Origin: Carnobacterium iners
GTDB taxonomy: Bacteria; Bacillota; Bacilli; Lactobacillales; Carnobacteriaceae
Direction: 5' to 3'
Assembly (NCBI RefSeq): GCF_900177385.1
Contig: NZ_FXBJ01000002.1
Coordinates: 1,864,001-1,928,000, forward strand
DNA: 64,000 nt
The notes below the pieces were generated by a model. That model saw only the letters and a program-made list of their open reading frames with translations, made no database searches and was not told the DNA's origin. A program made the position numbers and the translations under genes. Positions 56,785-64,000 of the stretch are shown piece after piece (position 1 is the first letter of the stretch; each line of letters opens with the position of its first letter).

Positions 56785-57054
56785 TTAATTTAAAACTAAA
56801 AAGTAAAAAATGACGCTAAGTAGTACGACTACTCCTAAAGAATAGATTACTTTAAATTTAAGTTCTTTCGTCTTGTGTCTAAACAGATACATACCCAATA
56901 AGCCACCTAAACCTCCACCAACGAGTCCGAGTGTTAGCAATCTTTTTTCGGGAATACGCCATTTATGTTGTTGCGCCTTTTTTTTATCAAGTCCCATCAA
57001 AATAAATAGCCAGCCGTTTAAAGCAACACTATACGCCACTAAATAAGTTAACAT
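56785..57054 (-). CDS. DUF1294 membrane protein
   Basis: This 89-residue protein has two to three hydrophobic segments and the DUF1294 pattern: [21 protein letters not shown], then [18 protein letters not shown], then a C-terminal helix. Its function is unknown. It overlaps the end of pepT by seven bases, so it is translated from the same message. Confidence 0.85.
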   Translation of the reverse strand: MLTYLVAYSVALNGWLFILMGLDKKKAQQHKWRIPEKRLLTLGLVGGGLGGLLGMYLFRHKTKELKFKVIYSLGVVVLLSVIFYFLVLN

Positions 57055-58289
57055 TGCTCTTTATTTCTTGCATTTAAAGAAACAATTTCAACAATGACAT
57101 CTGTTGCTTTTTGCATACTTTCTACTGCAACGAATTCATAACGACCATGGAAGTTTTCGCCACCTGCGAATATGTTAGGTGTTGGTAATCCCATAAATGA
57201 AATCTTAGAGCCGTCAGTCCCGCCTCTAATTGGCTCAATAATCGGTTTGATATTCAAGTTTTTCATTGCTTGCTCAGCAAGGTCAATAACCGTCATGTCT
57301 TTTTCGATAATTTCACCCATATTGTAATAAGAATCTTTTAGCTCAACAAAAATTCGTTCAACACCTATTTCTTCATTTAATTCTTTTGCAACTTTTTGTA
57401 TAAAAGCTTTACGTTCTTCAAATTTAGTCCAATCATGATCTCGAATGATGTACTCCATTCTGGCTTCTTCTACTTCACCGGTCATTCCTAATAAATGGAA
57501 AAATCCTTCTCGACCACTTGTTTTTTCGGGAACTTCACCTTGAGGAAAAGCAGCGTCAAAAGCTAAACCAAGTTTCAAGGCATTTATCATCGTATCTTTT
57601 GCTGTTCCTGGGTGAACATTTTTCCCCTGAATGTTCACAATAGCTGAAGCAGCATTAAAGCTTTCGTATTCTAGTTCTCCGACAGGCCCACCGTCCATTG
57701 TATAAGCAAAATCTGCATTAAAGTCTGGCACATCAAAAAGATCTGCACCAATTCCAATTTCCTCATCAGGACCAAAGGCTACACGAACAGCACCATGTTT
57801 AATCGTTGAATCAGCTAATAAAATTTCCATTGCTGTCATAATTTCAGCAATACCGGCTTTATCGTCAGCTCCCAATAAAGTAGAACCATCTGTAGTAATT
57901 AATGTTTTGCCAATATAATTTTTCAAATTAGGAAAATCTTTAGGTGATAAAATGATATTCTTTTCTTGGTTTAACACAATTGCATTTCCGTCATAGTTTT
58001 CATGAAACTGTGGCTGAACGTCTTCAGCATTGAAATCAGCTGTATCCATATGAGCAATGAAGCCGATTGTTGGAACGTTTTCAACACTATTGGATGACAA
58101 AGTTGCAGTAACATACCCGTTTTTTTCGTTATAAGAAACATCACTCATACCTAAAGCCTTTAATTCAGCCATTAATGTTTTAGCAAAAACGACTTGAGTT
58201 TGTGTGGAAGGAATAGTAGTACTCGTCTCATCAGAACGAGTTTCTGTTTGAATATAGCGAACGAATCTTGGAACTAAATTTTTATACAT
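57048..58289 (-). CDS. pepT: peptidase T (tripeptidase)
   Basis: This 413-residue M20 zinc peptidase removes N-terminal residues from tripeptides in the cytoplasm. Metal-site segments are [43 protein letters not shown] and [12 protein letters not shown]; all are intact. The dimerisation domain lies between. AAAAGGAG precedes the start. In proteolytic lactic acid bacteria the enzyme supports growth on peptides. Confidence 0.95.
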   Translation of the reverse strand: MYKNLVPRFVRYIQTETRSDETSTTIPSTQTQVVFAKTLMAELKALGMSDVSYNEKNGYVTATLSSNSVENVPTIGFIAHMDTADFNAEDVQPQFHENYDGNAIVLNQEKNIILSPKDFPNLKNYIGKTLITTDGSTLLGADDKAGIAEIMTAMEILLADSTIKHGAVRVAFGPDEEIGIGADLFDVPDFNADFAYTMDGGPVGELEYESFNAASAIVNIQGKNVHPGTAKDTMINALKLGLAFDAAFPQGEVPEKTSGREGFFHLLGMTGEVEEARMEYIIRDHDWTKFEERKAFIQKVAKELNEEIGVERIFVELKDSYYNMGEIIEKDMTVIDLAEQAMKNLNIKPIIEPIRGGTDGSKISFMGLPTPNIFAGGENFHGRYEFVAVESMQKATDVIVEIVSLNARNKEQC

Positions 58290-58334
58290 AAAAAACTCCT
58301 TTTACTCGTATTTTTTTATAGTTAGTGTTTAACA

Positions 58335-59459
58335 TTAGATAAAACGATACGGGTCAGTATTTAAAGTTGATTGCATGACTTCTAAATCCCAATCCATCTC
58401 TTTACTCCAATTCGTAAATAGAGTAGCTAATTCTTTTTTACAAATACTTTCGATATGGTGTCCTGGGTCGATGACATTAAGATTAGATGCAAGCATATCG
58501 TGTCCAGCATGGTAGTAGACATCTCCCGTAATATAAACTTCGGCACCTTTATGGATAGCATCTGGATAAAGCTTGCCTGCATCTCCACCACATATAGCAA
58601 CGCGTTGAATTTTCTTAGAAGTATCTTTTGCAATGTAGCGTAATCCAGCAACATTAAAGGTATCTTTTATTTTTTTAGCAAATTCTTCAATAGTTACCGG
58701 CTCTTTCAAATTTCCTACTCGTCCTAATCCATATTGATCTACGTAATTTTCTATTGTATAAACGTCGTAAACCGGTTCTTCATAAGGGTGCTCAGAGAAC
58801 AAAGCTTTTTCAATCTCAGCGGTTAACCGTTCTGGGAACATCACTTCAATCCGAGCTTCGCCAACTTCTGCTATTTCATTTAGTTGACCAATATGAGGTT
58901 GCGCTTGATTCACTGGAGTAAAACTTCCGGTACCTTCAACGGTATAAGTACAATCCTTATAGTTAGGTCCGATTTCTCCTGCTCCTGCTTGAGTTAATGC
59001 TTGAATCATCTTATTCTTATTTGCTAGAGGAACAAAAACAACTAATTTTTTGTATTTCTCTCGCTTTATTACTGACATAATTTCAGTCTCCGTAATACCA
59101 ATCGCTTTTGCTAACCACGCATTCATCCCGTTCGTTGCTACATCAAGGTTTGTATGAGCAACATAAACGGCAATATCATTTTTCAACAAATCAGCATACA
59201 TTTTGATTTGCGGATCATCTGTTACTAGATTTTTTGCAGGTCTGAAGATTGGTGGATGGTGAGCAAAAATTAAATCAATATTTTTTGAAATAGCTTCTTG
59301 TACGACTTCAGGACGCACATCTAGTGTTACTAAAATCTTTTTTACTGATTTGTTTAACGTTCCAATAGCTAAACCAACTGGATCGCCTTCTTCAGCTAAG
59401 TAAGTTGGTGCAAACTCTTCAAACTTTTGAATCAAGTCATACCCTAAGATACTTTTCAT
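58335..59459 (-). CDS. Nif3-like dinuclear metal-binding protein (YqfO)
   Basis: This 374-residue Nif3/YbgI protein, sometimes labelled GTP cyclohydrolase I type 2, has the metal-site segments FAHHPPIFRP, VAHTNLDVA, ITGDVYYHAGHD and DPGHHIESI. The middle part, about residues 130-230, is the PII/CutA-like insert found in Firmicutes members. The biochemical role is unsettled. It overlaps trmK by four bases, the same pair as Bacillus yqfN-yqfO. Confidence 0.9.
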   Translation of the reverse strand: MKSILGYDLIQKFEEFAPTYLAEEGDPVGLAIGTLNKSVKKILVTLDVRPEVVQEAISKNIDLIFAHHPPIFRPAKNLVTDDPQIKMYADLLKNDIAVYVAHTNLDVATNGMNAWLAKAIGITETEIMSVIKREKYKKLVVFVPLANKNKMIQALTQAGAGEIGPNYKDCTYTVEGTGSFTPVNQAQPHIGQLNEIAEVGEARIEVMFPERLTAEIEKALFSEHPYEEPVYDVYTIENYVDQYGLGRVGNLKEPVTIEEFAKKIKDTFNVAGLRYIAKDTSKKIQRVAICGGDAGKLYPDAIHKGAEVYITGDVYYHAGHDMLASNLNVIDPGHHIESICKKELATLFTNWSKEMDWDLEVMQSTLNTDPYRFI

Positions 59460-60163
59460 TTTAATAACTCCTCTATAGCAGCAATTTTAATAGTAAATGC
59501 TTGTATTTTTTCAGATTGGTCTGTAGCAGACTTAGGTAAGTCAACGAGTATTTGCTTATTTTTAGCCAATTCACTTGTCCATTTTTTTATAAATAGCAAA
59601 GACCGTTCTTTTCTCAAGTGAAAACCAAAAGCAATATCTTCTGCTAAAAAAGGAATTGATGATTCAGCAGCTTTTTCGGCCACTATAATTTCATATATTT
59701 TACTGTTTTCTTCAATTAATTCTTCTGCAATGATTTGATATTGGTGTTCGATTAGCCAGGTTCTTAAATCAGACTCATCTTTATTAGCCTGTAAAATTAA
59801 TCTCTCTTTACCGGTTAATTTCCCGATTTGATAACCTTCATCTAAGATAGTAGCAATGAGTACACCGCCCATACCACAAATCGTAATCGCAGAAATTCGG
59901 TCTATTTCAGGATTAATAACGTTTAGTCCATCTCCCAATCGAACAACTACTTCGTTTTGTAACTTCAGTCGTTTGACTTGATTTTCGGCAATTCTAAATG
60001 GCCCTTCAATAATCTCACCAGCAACAGCAAACTTAATCTTACCTTCCACTGCTAGGACACAGGGAAGATAGGCATGATCTGATCCAATATCGGCTAAGCG
60101 TGAACCTTCAGGGACATAACTAGCCGCTCCTTCTAAGCGCAATGATAGTTGTTTTAGCTTCAT
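59456..60163 (-). CDS. trmK: tRNA (adenine22-N1)-methyltransferase TrmK
   Basis: This 235-residue Rossmann methyltransferase modifies A22 of tRNA. The SAM-binding motif is SRLADIGSDHAYLPC at about 21-35, and the catalytic region has ITICGMGGVLIATIL. The C-terminal part, about 165-235, is a helical coiled-coil domain as in the family. Its place before a Nif3 gene and close to rpoD matches Bacillus. Confidence 0.92.
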   Translation of the reverse strand: MKLKQLSLRLEGAASYVPEGSRLADIGSDHAYLPCVLAVEGKIKFAVAGEIIEGPFRIAENQVKRLKLQNEVVVRLGDGLNVINPEIDRISAITICGMGGVLIATILDEGYQIGKLTGKERLILQANKDESDLRTWLIEHQYQIIAEELIEENSKIYEIIVAEKAAESSIPFLAEDIAFGFHLRKERSLLFIKKWTSELAKNKQILVDLPKSATDQSEKIQAFTIKIAAIEELLK

Positions 60164-60193
60164 TAACTCTCTGTCACTTCTTTCGTTATAAAA

Positions 60194-60652
60194 TTAATTT
60201 CTAAAGAATGCTTCATCTAATAAATAACCTTCTGCAGCTTCTTTTGTTTTAAAGATAGCCTCCATTTTGCCATCTGGTAAATTAACAGACCACATTGGGT
60301 TATCATATACTAAACGTAAGACATCACCATTTTGATCAAACCATAATTCAGAGTATCCTTCTTCGTAACCATCTTCTGTTTTTTTCAAAAAAATGATGGC
60401 TTTATCTAGTAAACGTCTAATATTCTTTTCATCAGCATCTAAGACTGAAATATACCCTTTAATGGTTTCTTCTTTAGGTAAGTATCCAGCATAAATAAGC
60501 GCATTTCCGTTTTGATGAAGATAACGAACGACCGTTGTTTTATCAACTGCGCTGCTTTCAAAATGATAATTGGTTCTATTTAATGAAACAGGCACAGCGG
60601 TTAATTCTTTATACTCATCAAATAAAGCTTTTTTTTCCTCAAACGATAACAT
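60194..60652 (-). CDS. hypothetical protein between rpoD and trmK
   Basis: This 152-residue protein is not one I recognise. It is soluble and acidic, starts MLSFEEKKALFDEYKELTAV, and has alternating segments such as LIYAGYLPKEET and YSELWFDQNGDVLRLVYDN that suggest a mixed alpha/beta fold. It has AGGATGAG before the start, lies 30 bases before trmK and follows the rpoD terminator. The frame is intact, so the gene is probably real. No function is proposed. Confidence 0.7.
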   Translation of the reverse strand: MLSFEEKKALFDEYKELTAVPVSLNRTNYHFESSAVDKTTVVRYLHQNGNALIYAGYLPKEETIKGYISVLDADEKNIRRLLDKAIIFLKKTEDGYEEGYSELWFDQNGDVLRLVYDNPMWSVNLPDGKMEAIFKTKEAAEGYLLDEAFFRN

Positions 60653-60730
60653 ATATTCTCATCCTCTCAAACTATCCTACCTAAGTATTATAACAGTTTT
60701 TTTGAAACCTTGCTTTAATATGTTTAAACA

Positions 60731-60773
60731 AAAAAACCAAGCAAATAGAAAAAACTATCGGCTTGGTTTTTTA
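60731..60773 (-). terminator. terminator after rpoD
   Basis: AAAAAACCAAGC / GCTTGGTTTTTT with a secondary TAG/CTA stem in the loop. Confidence 0.9.
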
Positions 60774-60781
60774 AAATAAGT

Positions 60782-61897
60782 TTATTCTAAGAAGTCTTTC
60801 AATTGTTTTGAACGACTTGGGTGACGCAATTTGCGTAATGCTTTAGCTTCTATTTGGCGAATACGCTCGCGCGTTACACCAAACACTTTACCAACTTCTT
60901 CCAGTGTTCTTGTACGCCCGTCATCAAGACCAAAGCGTAAACGTAAAACATTTTCTTCACGATCAGTTAAAGTATCTAAAACATCTTCAAGTTGTTCTTT
61001 CAGAAGTTCATAAGCGGCATTTTCTGCTGGGCTAGTTGCATCGTGATCTTCAATAAAGTCGCCTAAGTGAGAATCATCTTCTTCACCAATTGGTGTTTCT
61101 AGCGAAACTGGTTCTTGAGCAATTTTTAAAATTTCACGTACTTTTTCTGTTGGAAGATCCATTTCGGCACCAATTTCTTCAGGTGTTGGCTCTCTTCCTA
61201 AGTCTTGTAACAACTGGCGTTGGATACGAATCAGTTTATTGATTGTTTCAACCATGTGCACTGGAATACGAATCGTACGTGCTTGGTCAGCGATAGCACG
61301 TGTAATCGCTTGACGAATCCACCAAGTAGCATAAGTTGAAAATTTAAAGCCTTTGGTGTAATCAAATTTTTCTACAGCTTTCATTAAGCCCATATTACCT
61401 TCTTGGATAAGATCTAAGAACTGCATTCCACGACCTACATACCGTTTCGCAATACTAACAACCAATCTCAAGTTTGCTTCTGCTAAACGTTGCTTAGCTT
61501 CTTGATCGCCAACTTCGATTTTTTTAGCTAGCATAACCTCTTCTGCAGCAGTTAATAAATTCACTCGACCAATTTCTTTTAAATACATACGAACGGGGTC
61601 ATTGATTTTCACACCCGGAGGAGCGGTTAGGTCTTCTGGTTTTTCAGCTTCTTCTTTACGTTCTTTAGCTAACATTTGGCGAACAGTTGGACCGCCGTCA
61701 TCTCCTACAACACCAATTCCACTGTCTTCGACTTGCTGGATAAGTGCATCCATTTTATCTGCGTCCAATGTATAAGGTGTAGCTAATGTATTTGTTAATT
61801 CATCATAATGAACCGTTCCACTAGGTTTAAATTCTTTAATAAATGTCTTTACTGCATCCTTATAAGATAATGTTGGTACTTTTTTTTCTTCAGCCAT
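60782..61897 (-). CDS. rpoD: primary sigma factor SigA (RpoD)
   Basis: This 371-residue sigma-70 directs RNA polymerase to housekeeping promoters. Region 2 contains [27 protein letters not shown] and the melting segment [13 protein letters not shown]. Region 3 follows at about 240-300, and region 4 has the helix-turn-helix [28 protein letters not shown]. Region 1.1 is present at the N-terminus. ATG 61897 was chosen over 61942 because GGGGAGG lies before it and the protein then has the Bacillus SigA length. It lies 37 bases after dnaG. Confidence 0.97.
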   Translation of the reverse strand: MAEEKKVPTLSYKDAVKTFIKEFKPSGTVHYDELTNTLATPYTLDADKMDALIQQVEDSGIGVVGDDGGPTVRQMLAKERKEEAEKPEDLTAPPGVKINDPVRMYLKEIGRVNLLTAAEEVMLAKKIEVGDQEAKQRLAEANLRLVVSIAKRYVGRGMQFLDLIQEGNMGLMKAVEKFDYTKGFKFSTYATWWIRQAITRAIADQARTIRIPVHMVETINKLIRIQRQLLQDLGREPTPEEIGAEMDLPTEKVREILKIAQEPVSLETPIGEEDDSHLGDFIEDHDATSPAENAAYELLKEQLEDVLDTLTDREENVLRLRFGLDDGRTRTLEEVGKVFGVTRERIRQIEAKALRKLRHPSRSKQLKDFLE

Positions 61898-61934
61898 AAA
61901 AAATGCCTCCCCTTTTTCAATCTCACTTTTTTTA

Positions 61935-63806
61935 CTACCCATTTTTTAACATACGGGATAGATTGACAATCTCAATCATTAATACTCTTAATTGAGATTG
62001 GTCACCTTTTTTAGCAGCCTCAGTCATTTCGTCTTTTGCTTGTTTCAGTTTTGATTCTAACAATGCCTTTCTTGAGATAACATCAATATAATCTTTAATT
62101 TCTTGTGGAACAACCTCCACACCAAGAGATTGAAACTCGATTTCAACGATTTTATTTTTTAAATGTGTTTCTTTTACAAAATCAATAAAAGCCTCGATGG
62201 AAGTATCTGATAAAGCATGCTCTGCATGTTCTTGAAAGTTTTCATAGTACAAATACACCAATTGATAATCGTCATGCACAAAATGAAATTCTTCTGGTAA
62301 ATTTTTGAGTTGGATTCTAACTTCTTCGAAATGAAATAAGCGATTAAGTAATAATTGTTCCGCTCGTTCTATTGAATCCAATTTCCCTCTTTGATTGTGA
62401 ACTTGAGGAAAAGTTGTAGAGCGAACCTCTGGAATCGGTAGCGTCCTTTTGGGCTCTTTAGCACGTTTCTTTTGTTGTTTATAAAAACGTTGTTGAAACT
62501 GCTCGTTTAAAGAATCAATTGAGATATCAAATTCAGCTGCTAGTTGCTTCATGTACATTTCTCGTTCAACCGCAGAAGTAATAGTCAACATTTCGGTTAA
62601 TATTTTTTCAATATACCCAAGCCGCTCACTTTCATTTTTCAAATTCATATCACGACGATAGTAGTTCATTTTGAAACTAAATAAGGTATCTCTTCCGTGA
62701 GAAATAAGTTCTTTAAAGGCTGGTGCTCCTTTTTCTTTAATAAAATCATCGGGATCCATACCTTCAGGAAAAGATAAAATAGCTAAATCAAAATCTGTTT
62801 GATCTATTAATAAATCAGCTGCACGTTTAGCAGCCTCAATACCTGCATCATCACCATCATAAGCAACCAACACTTGATCTGTTATTCGTCCGAGCATATG
62901 AATTTGTTCATTTGTCAGACTAGTTCCCATTGAAGCAACCCCATTTTGTATCCCTACTTGCCAAGCAGCAATAACATCCATGAAGCCTTCAAATAGAATA
63001 ACCTCTTTTTCTCGTCTAACAGCAGGGCGCGCCTTGTCAAAATTAAATAAGACATTTCGCTTGTTAAAAAGATAGGTCTCAGGACTGTTTAAGTATTTGG
63101 GCCCTGTTTCGAAGTCTGAGGCCTCAAATAACCTCCCAGAAAAACCAACAACTTTTCCTTGTTGATTGCGGATAGGAAATACAATTCGATTGGAAAAACG
63201 ATCTAGTAGATCGCCATTTTCTTTTTCAACAAATAAGCCCGTTTCGCTTAACAACTCTTTTGAATAGTCTTTACCAACTAAATATTGTTGCAATAAGGTA
63301 CGCTCATATGGAGCAAATCCGATACCAAATGTTTCAATGGTTTCTTGTGTTAATCCCCTTTTCAACAGATAAGCCAAAGCTTTTTCACCAGCAGTTGTTT
63401 GCAACAAGATGTGATGGAATAATTCAAGACTCTCTTCATGGATTTTGAGAAGAAAGTCTTTTTTAGAATCTTTATTTTGTGAGTTTGTTTGTCCCCCATT
63501 AAATAAAGTTTGATCAACTTCAATCTGACTTAGTTCAGCTGTCTTCAATACAGCCTCTGGAAAACTTAATCCATCGACTTCCATCAAAAACGAGTAAACA
63601 TTTCCTCCTCGACCGCAACTAAAACAATGAAAAATCTGTTTTTCTTCTGTCACAGAAAATGAGGGTGTTCGCTCATCATGAAACGGACAAAAACCAAAAA
63701 AATTCTTTCCCTTTTTTTTAAGTTGTACGTACTGACTAACAATATCTGTAATATTGGTTTCTTGCCTGATTTTATTAACCATTTCTTCAGGAATCCTTGT
63801 TGCCAA
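61935..63806 (-). CDS. dnaG: DNA primase
   Basis: This 623-residue primase makes RNA primers for replication. The zinc-binding domain shows Cys40, His43, Cys61 and Cys64 ([20 protein letters not shown]). The Toprim core has [11 protein letters not shown] and [13 protein letters not shown]. The C-terminal part, from about residue 450, is the DnaB-interacting domain. TTG 63806 is chosen: AGAGGTG lies seven bases upstream and the protein then starts [10 protein letters not shown] as in the family. A longer TTG at 63827 includes the ribosome site. Confidence 0.95.
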   Translation of the reverse strand: MATRIPEEMVNKIRQETNITDIVSQYVQLKKKGKNFFGFCPFHDERTPSFSVTEEKQIFHCFSCGRGGNVYSFLMEVDGLSFPEAVLKTAELSQIEVDQTLFNGGQTNSQNKDSKKDFLLKIHEESLELFHHILLQTTAGEKALAYLLKRGLTQETIETFGIGFAPYERTLLQQYLVGKDYSKELLSETGLFVEKENGDLLDRFSNRIVFPIRNQQGKVVGFSGRLFEASDFETGPKYLNSPETYLFNKRNVLFNFDKARPAVRREKEVILFEGFMDVIAAWQVGIQNGVASMGTSLTNEQIHMLGRITDQVLVAYDGDDAGIEAAKRAADLLIDQTDFDLAILSFPEGMDPDDFIKEKGAPAFKELISHGRDTLFSFKMNYYRRDMNLKNESERLGYIEKILTEMLTITSAVEREMYMKQLAAEFDISIDSLNEQFQQRFYKQQKKRAKEPKRTLPIPEVRSTTFPQVHNQRGKLDSIERAEQLLLNRLFHFEEVRIQLKNLPEEFHFVHDDYQLVYLYYENFQEHAEHALSDTSIEAFIDFVKETHLKNKIVEIEFQSLGVEVVPQEIKDYIDVISRKALLESKLKQAKDEMTEAAKKGDQSQLRVLMIEIVNLSRMLKNG

Positions 63807-63933
63807 ACCATTCACCTCTTTAGTCAATTAAAACGTACTTTCTGACTCTCTCTGCAAGGTGGTAAGAGCCGCACTAAATAAATCAGTGCGACTCAGTTTT
63901 TCCATTGTCTGTAGACAGAAATATTCAAATTTA
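63807..63933 (-). other. structured leader of the dnaG-rpoD operon
   Basis: On the minus strand TGTCTACAGACA and the stem GAGTCGCACT / AGTGCGGCTC (63867-63895) fold between promoter and dnaG. There is no T-run, so this is not a simple terminator. Its role is unknown. Confidence 0.45.
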
Positions 63934-63962
63934 ATTATACCATAAAAAAAAGGGACAAACAA
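63934..63962 (-). promoter_or_regulatory. candidate promoter of dnaG-rpoD
   Basis: TTGTTT, 17-base spacer, perfect TATAAT on the minus strand. Confidence 0.65.
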
Positions 63963-63978
63963 CTAATTAGCCCCTTTT
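63943..63978 (-). terminator. terminator of the gene upstream of dnaG
   Basis: AAAAGGGGC / GTCCCTTTT with eight T residues on the minus strand; the gene it serves lies beyond the window. It overlaps the dnaG -35 element. Confidence 0.7.
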
Positions 63979-64000
63979 AGTTTTTAACTTTCGTAATAGA

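Overview
The window is low-GC Firmicutes DNA, dense with housekeeping genes. It most resembles Lactobacillales of the Carnobacterium/Enterococcus type. Supporting signs are the xerC-hslV-hslU-codY cluster, RexAB in place of a canonical AddAB, parE-parC, pflB-pflA, a PyrR-controlled pyr operon, a dnaG-rpoD operon with a 371-residue SigA, and meso-diaminopimelate dehydrogenase, which implies DAP-type murein. The genus is inferred, not proven. I see no rRNA, tRNA, CRISPR array, prophage or insertion sequence.

Layout. 1-11 kb (+): two tandem signal peptidases, rbgA-rnhB, dprA, topA, xerC-hslV-hslU-codY and an aldose-epimerase-like gene, then plsY (-). 11.9-21.8 kb (+): parE-parC, pflB-pflA, a LysR regulator and ppaC. 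21.8-25.3 kb: an AT-rich, gene-poor stretch with a GTPase-DUF697 gene, the wreck of a YpfJ-type zinc metallopeptidase gene and a yrrS-like gene. 25.5-33.3 kb: ddh (+), then on the minus strand an ECF S component, an S66 carboxypeptidase, a PfpI/DJ-1 protein, a MarR regulator with a double palindromic operator, a tryptophan-type ABC transporter behind a structured leader, and a cytoplasmic alpha-carbonic anhydrase. 33.5-35.2 kb (+): rqcH. 35.3-45.7 kb (-): lspA-rluD-pyrR-pyrC-carA-carB-pyrD-pyrF-pyrE. 45.8-49 kb (+): a small hypothetical gene and a three-gene envelope cassette. 49.2-64 kb (-): rexB-rexA, pepT-DUF1294, trmK-nif3 and dnaG-rpoD.

Two points stand out. First, the pyr operon keeps PyrR, two PyrR attenuators and normal-looking pyrC, pyrD, pyrF and pyrE. 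It has no pyrB, pyrK or pyrP, and its full-length CarA and CarB have lost essentially every catalytic residue: the glutaminase Cys and His, and the ATP-grasp loops and metal-binding residues of both CarB halves. This looks like a pseudo-carbamoyl-phosphate synthetase held in open reading frames. Second, the tryptophan-type ABC operon is preceded by a good promoter, a 24-codon leader ORF with one Trp codon in a W-x-N-x-D context reminiscent of TnaC, several nested inverted repeats and a strong intrinsic terminator. No T-box motif is visible. This is a candidate undescribed tryptophan-sensing leader peptide.

All function calls come from reading motifs by eye; no database search was run. Start codons were chosen by Shine-Dalgarno spacing, and several genes are given a shorter start than their longest possible frame.
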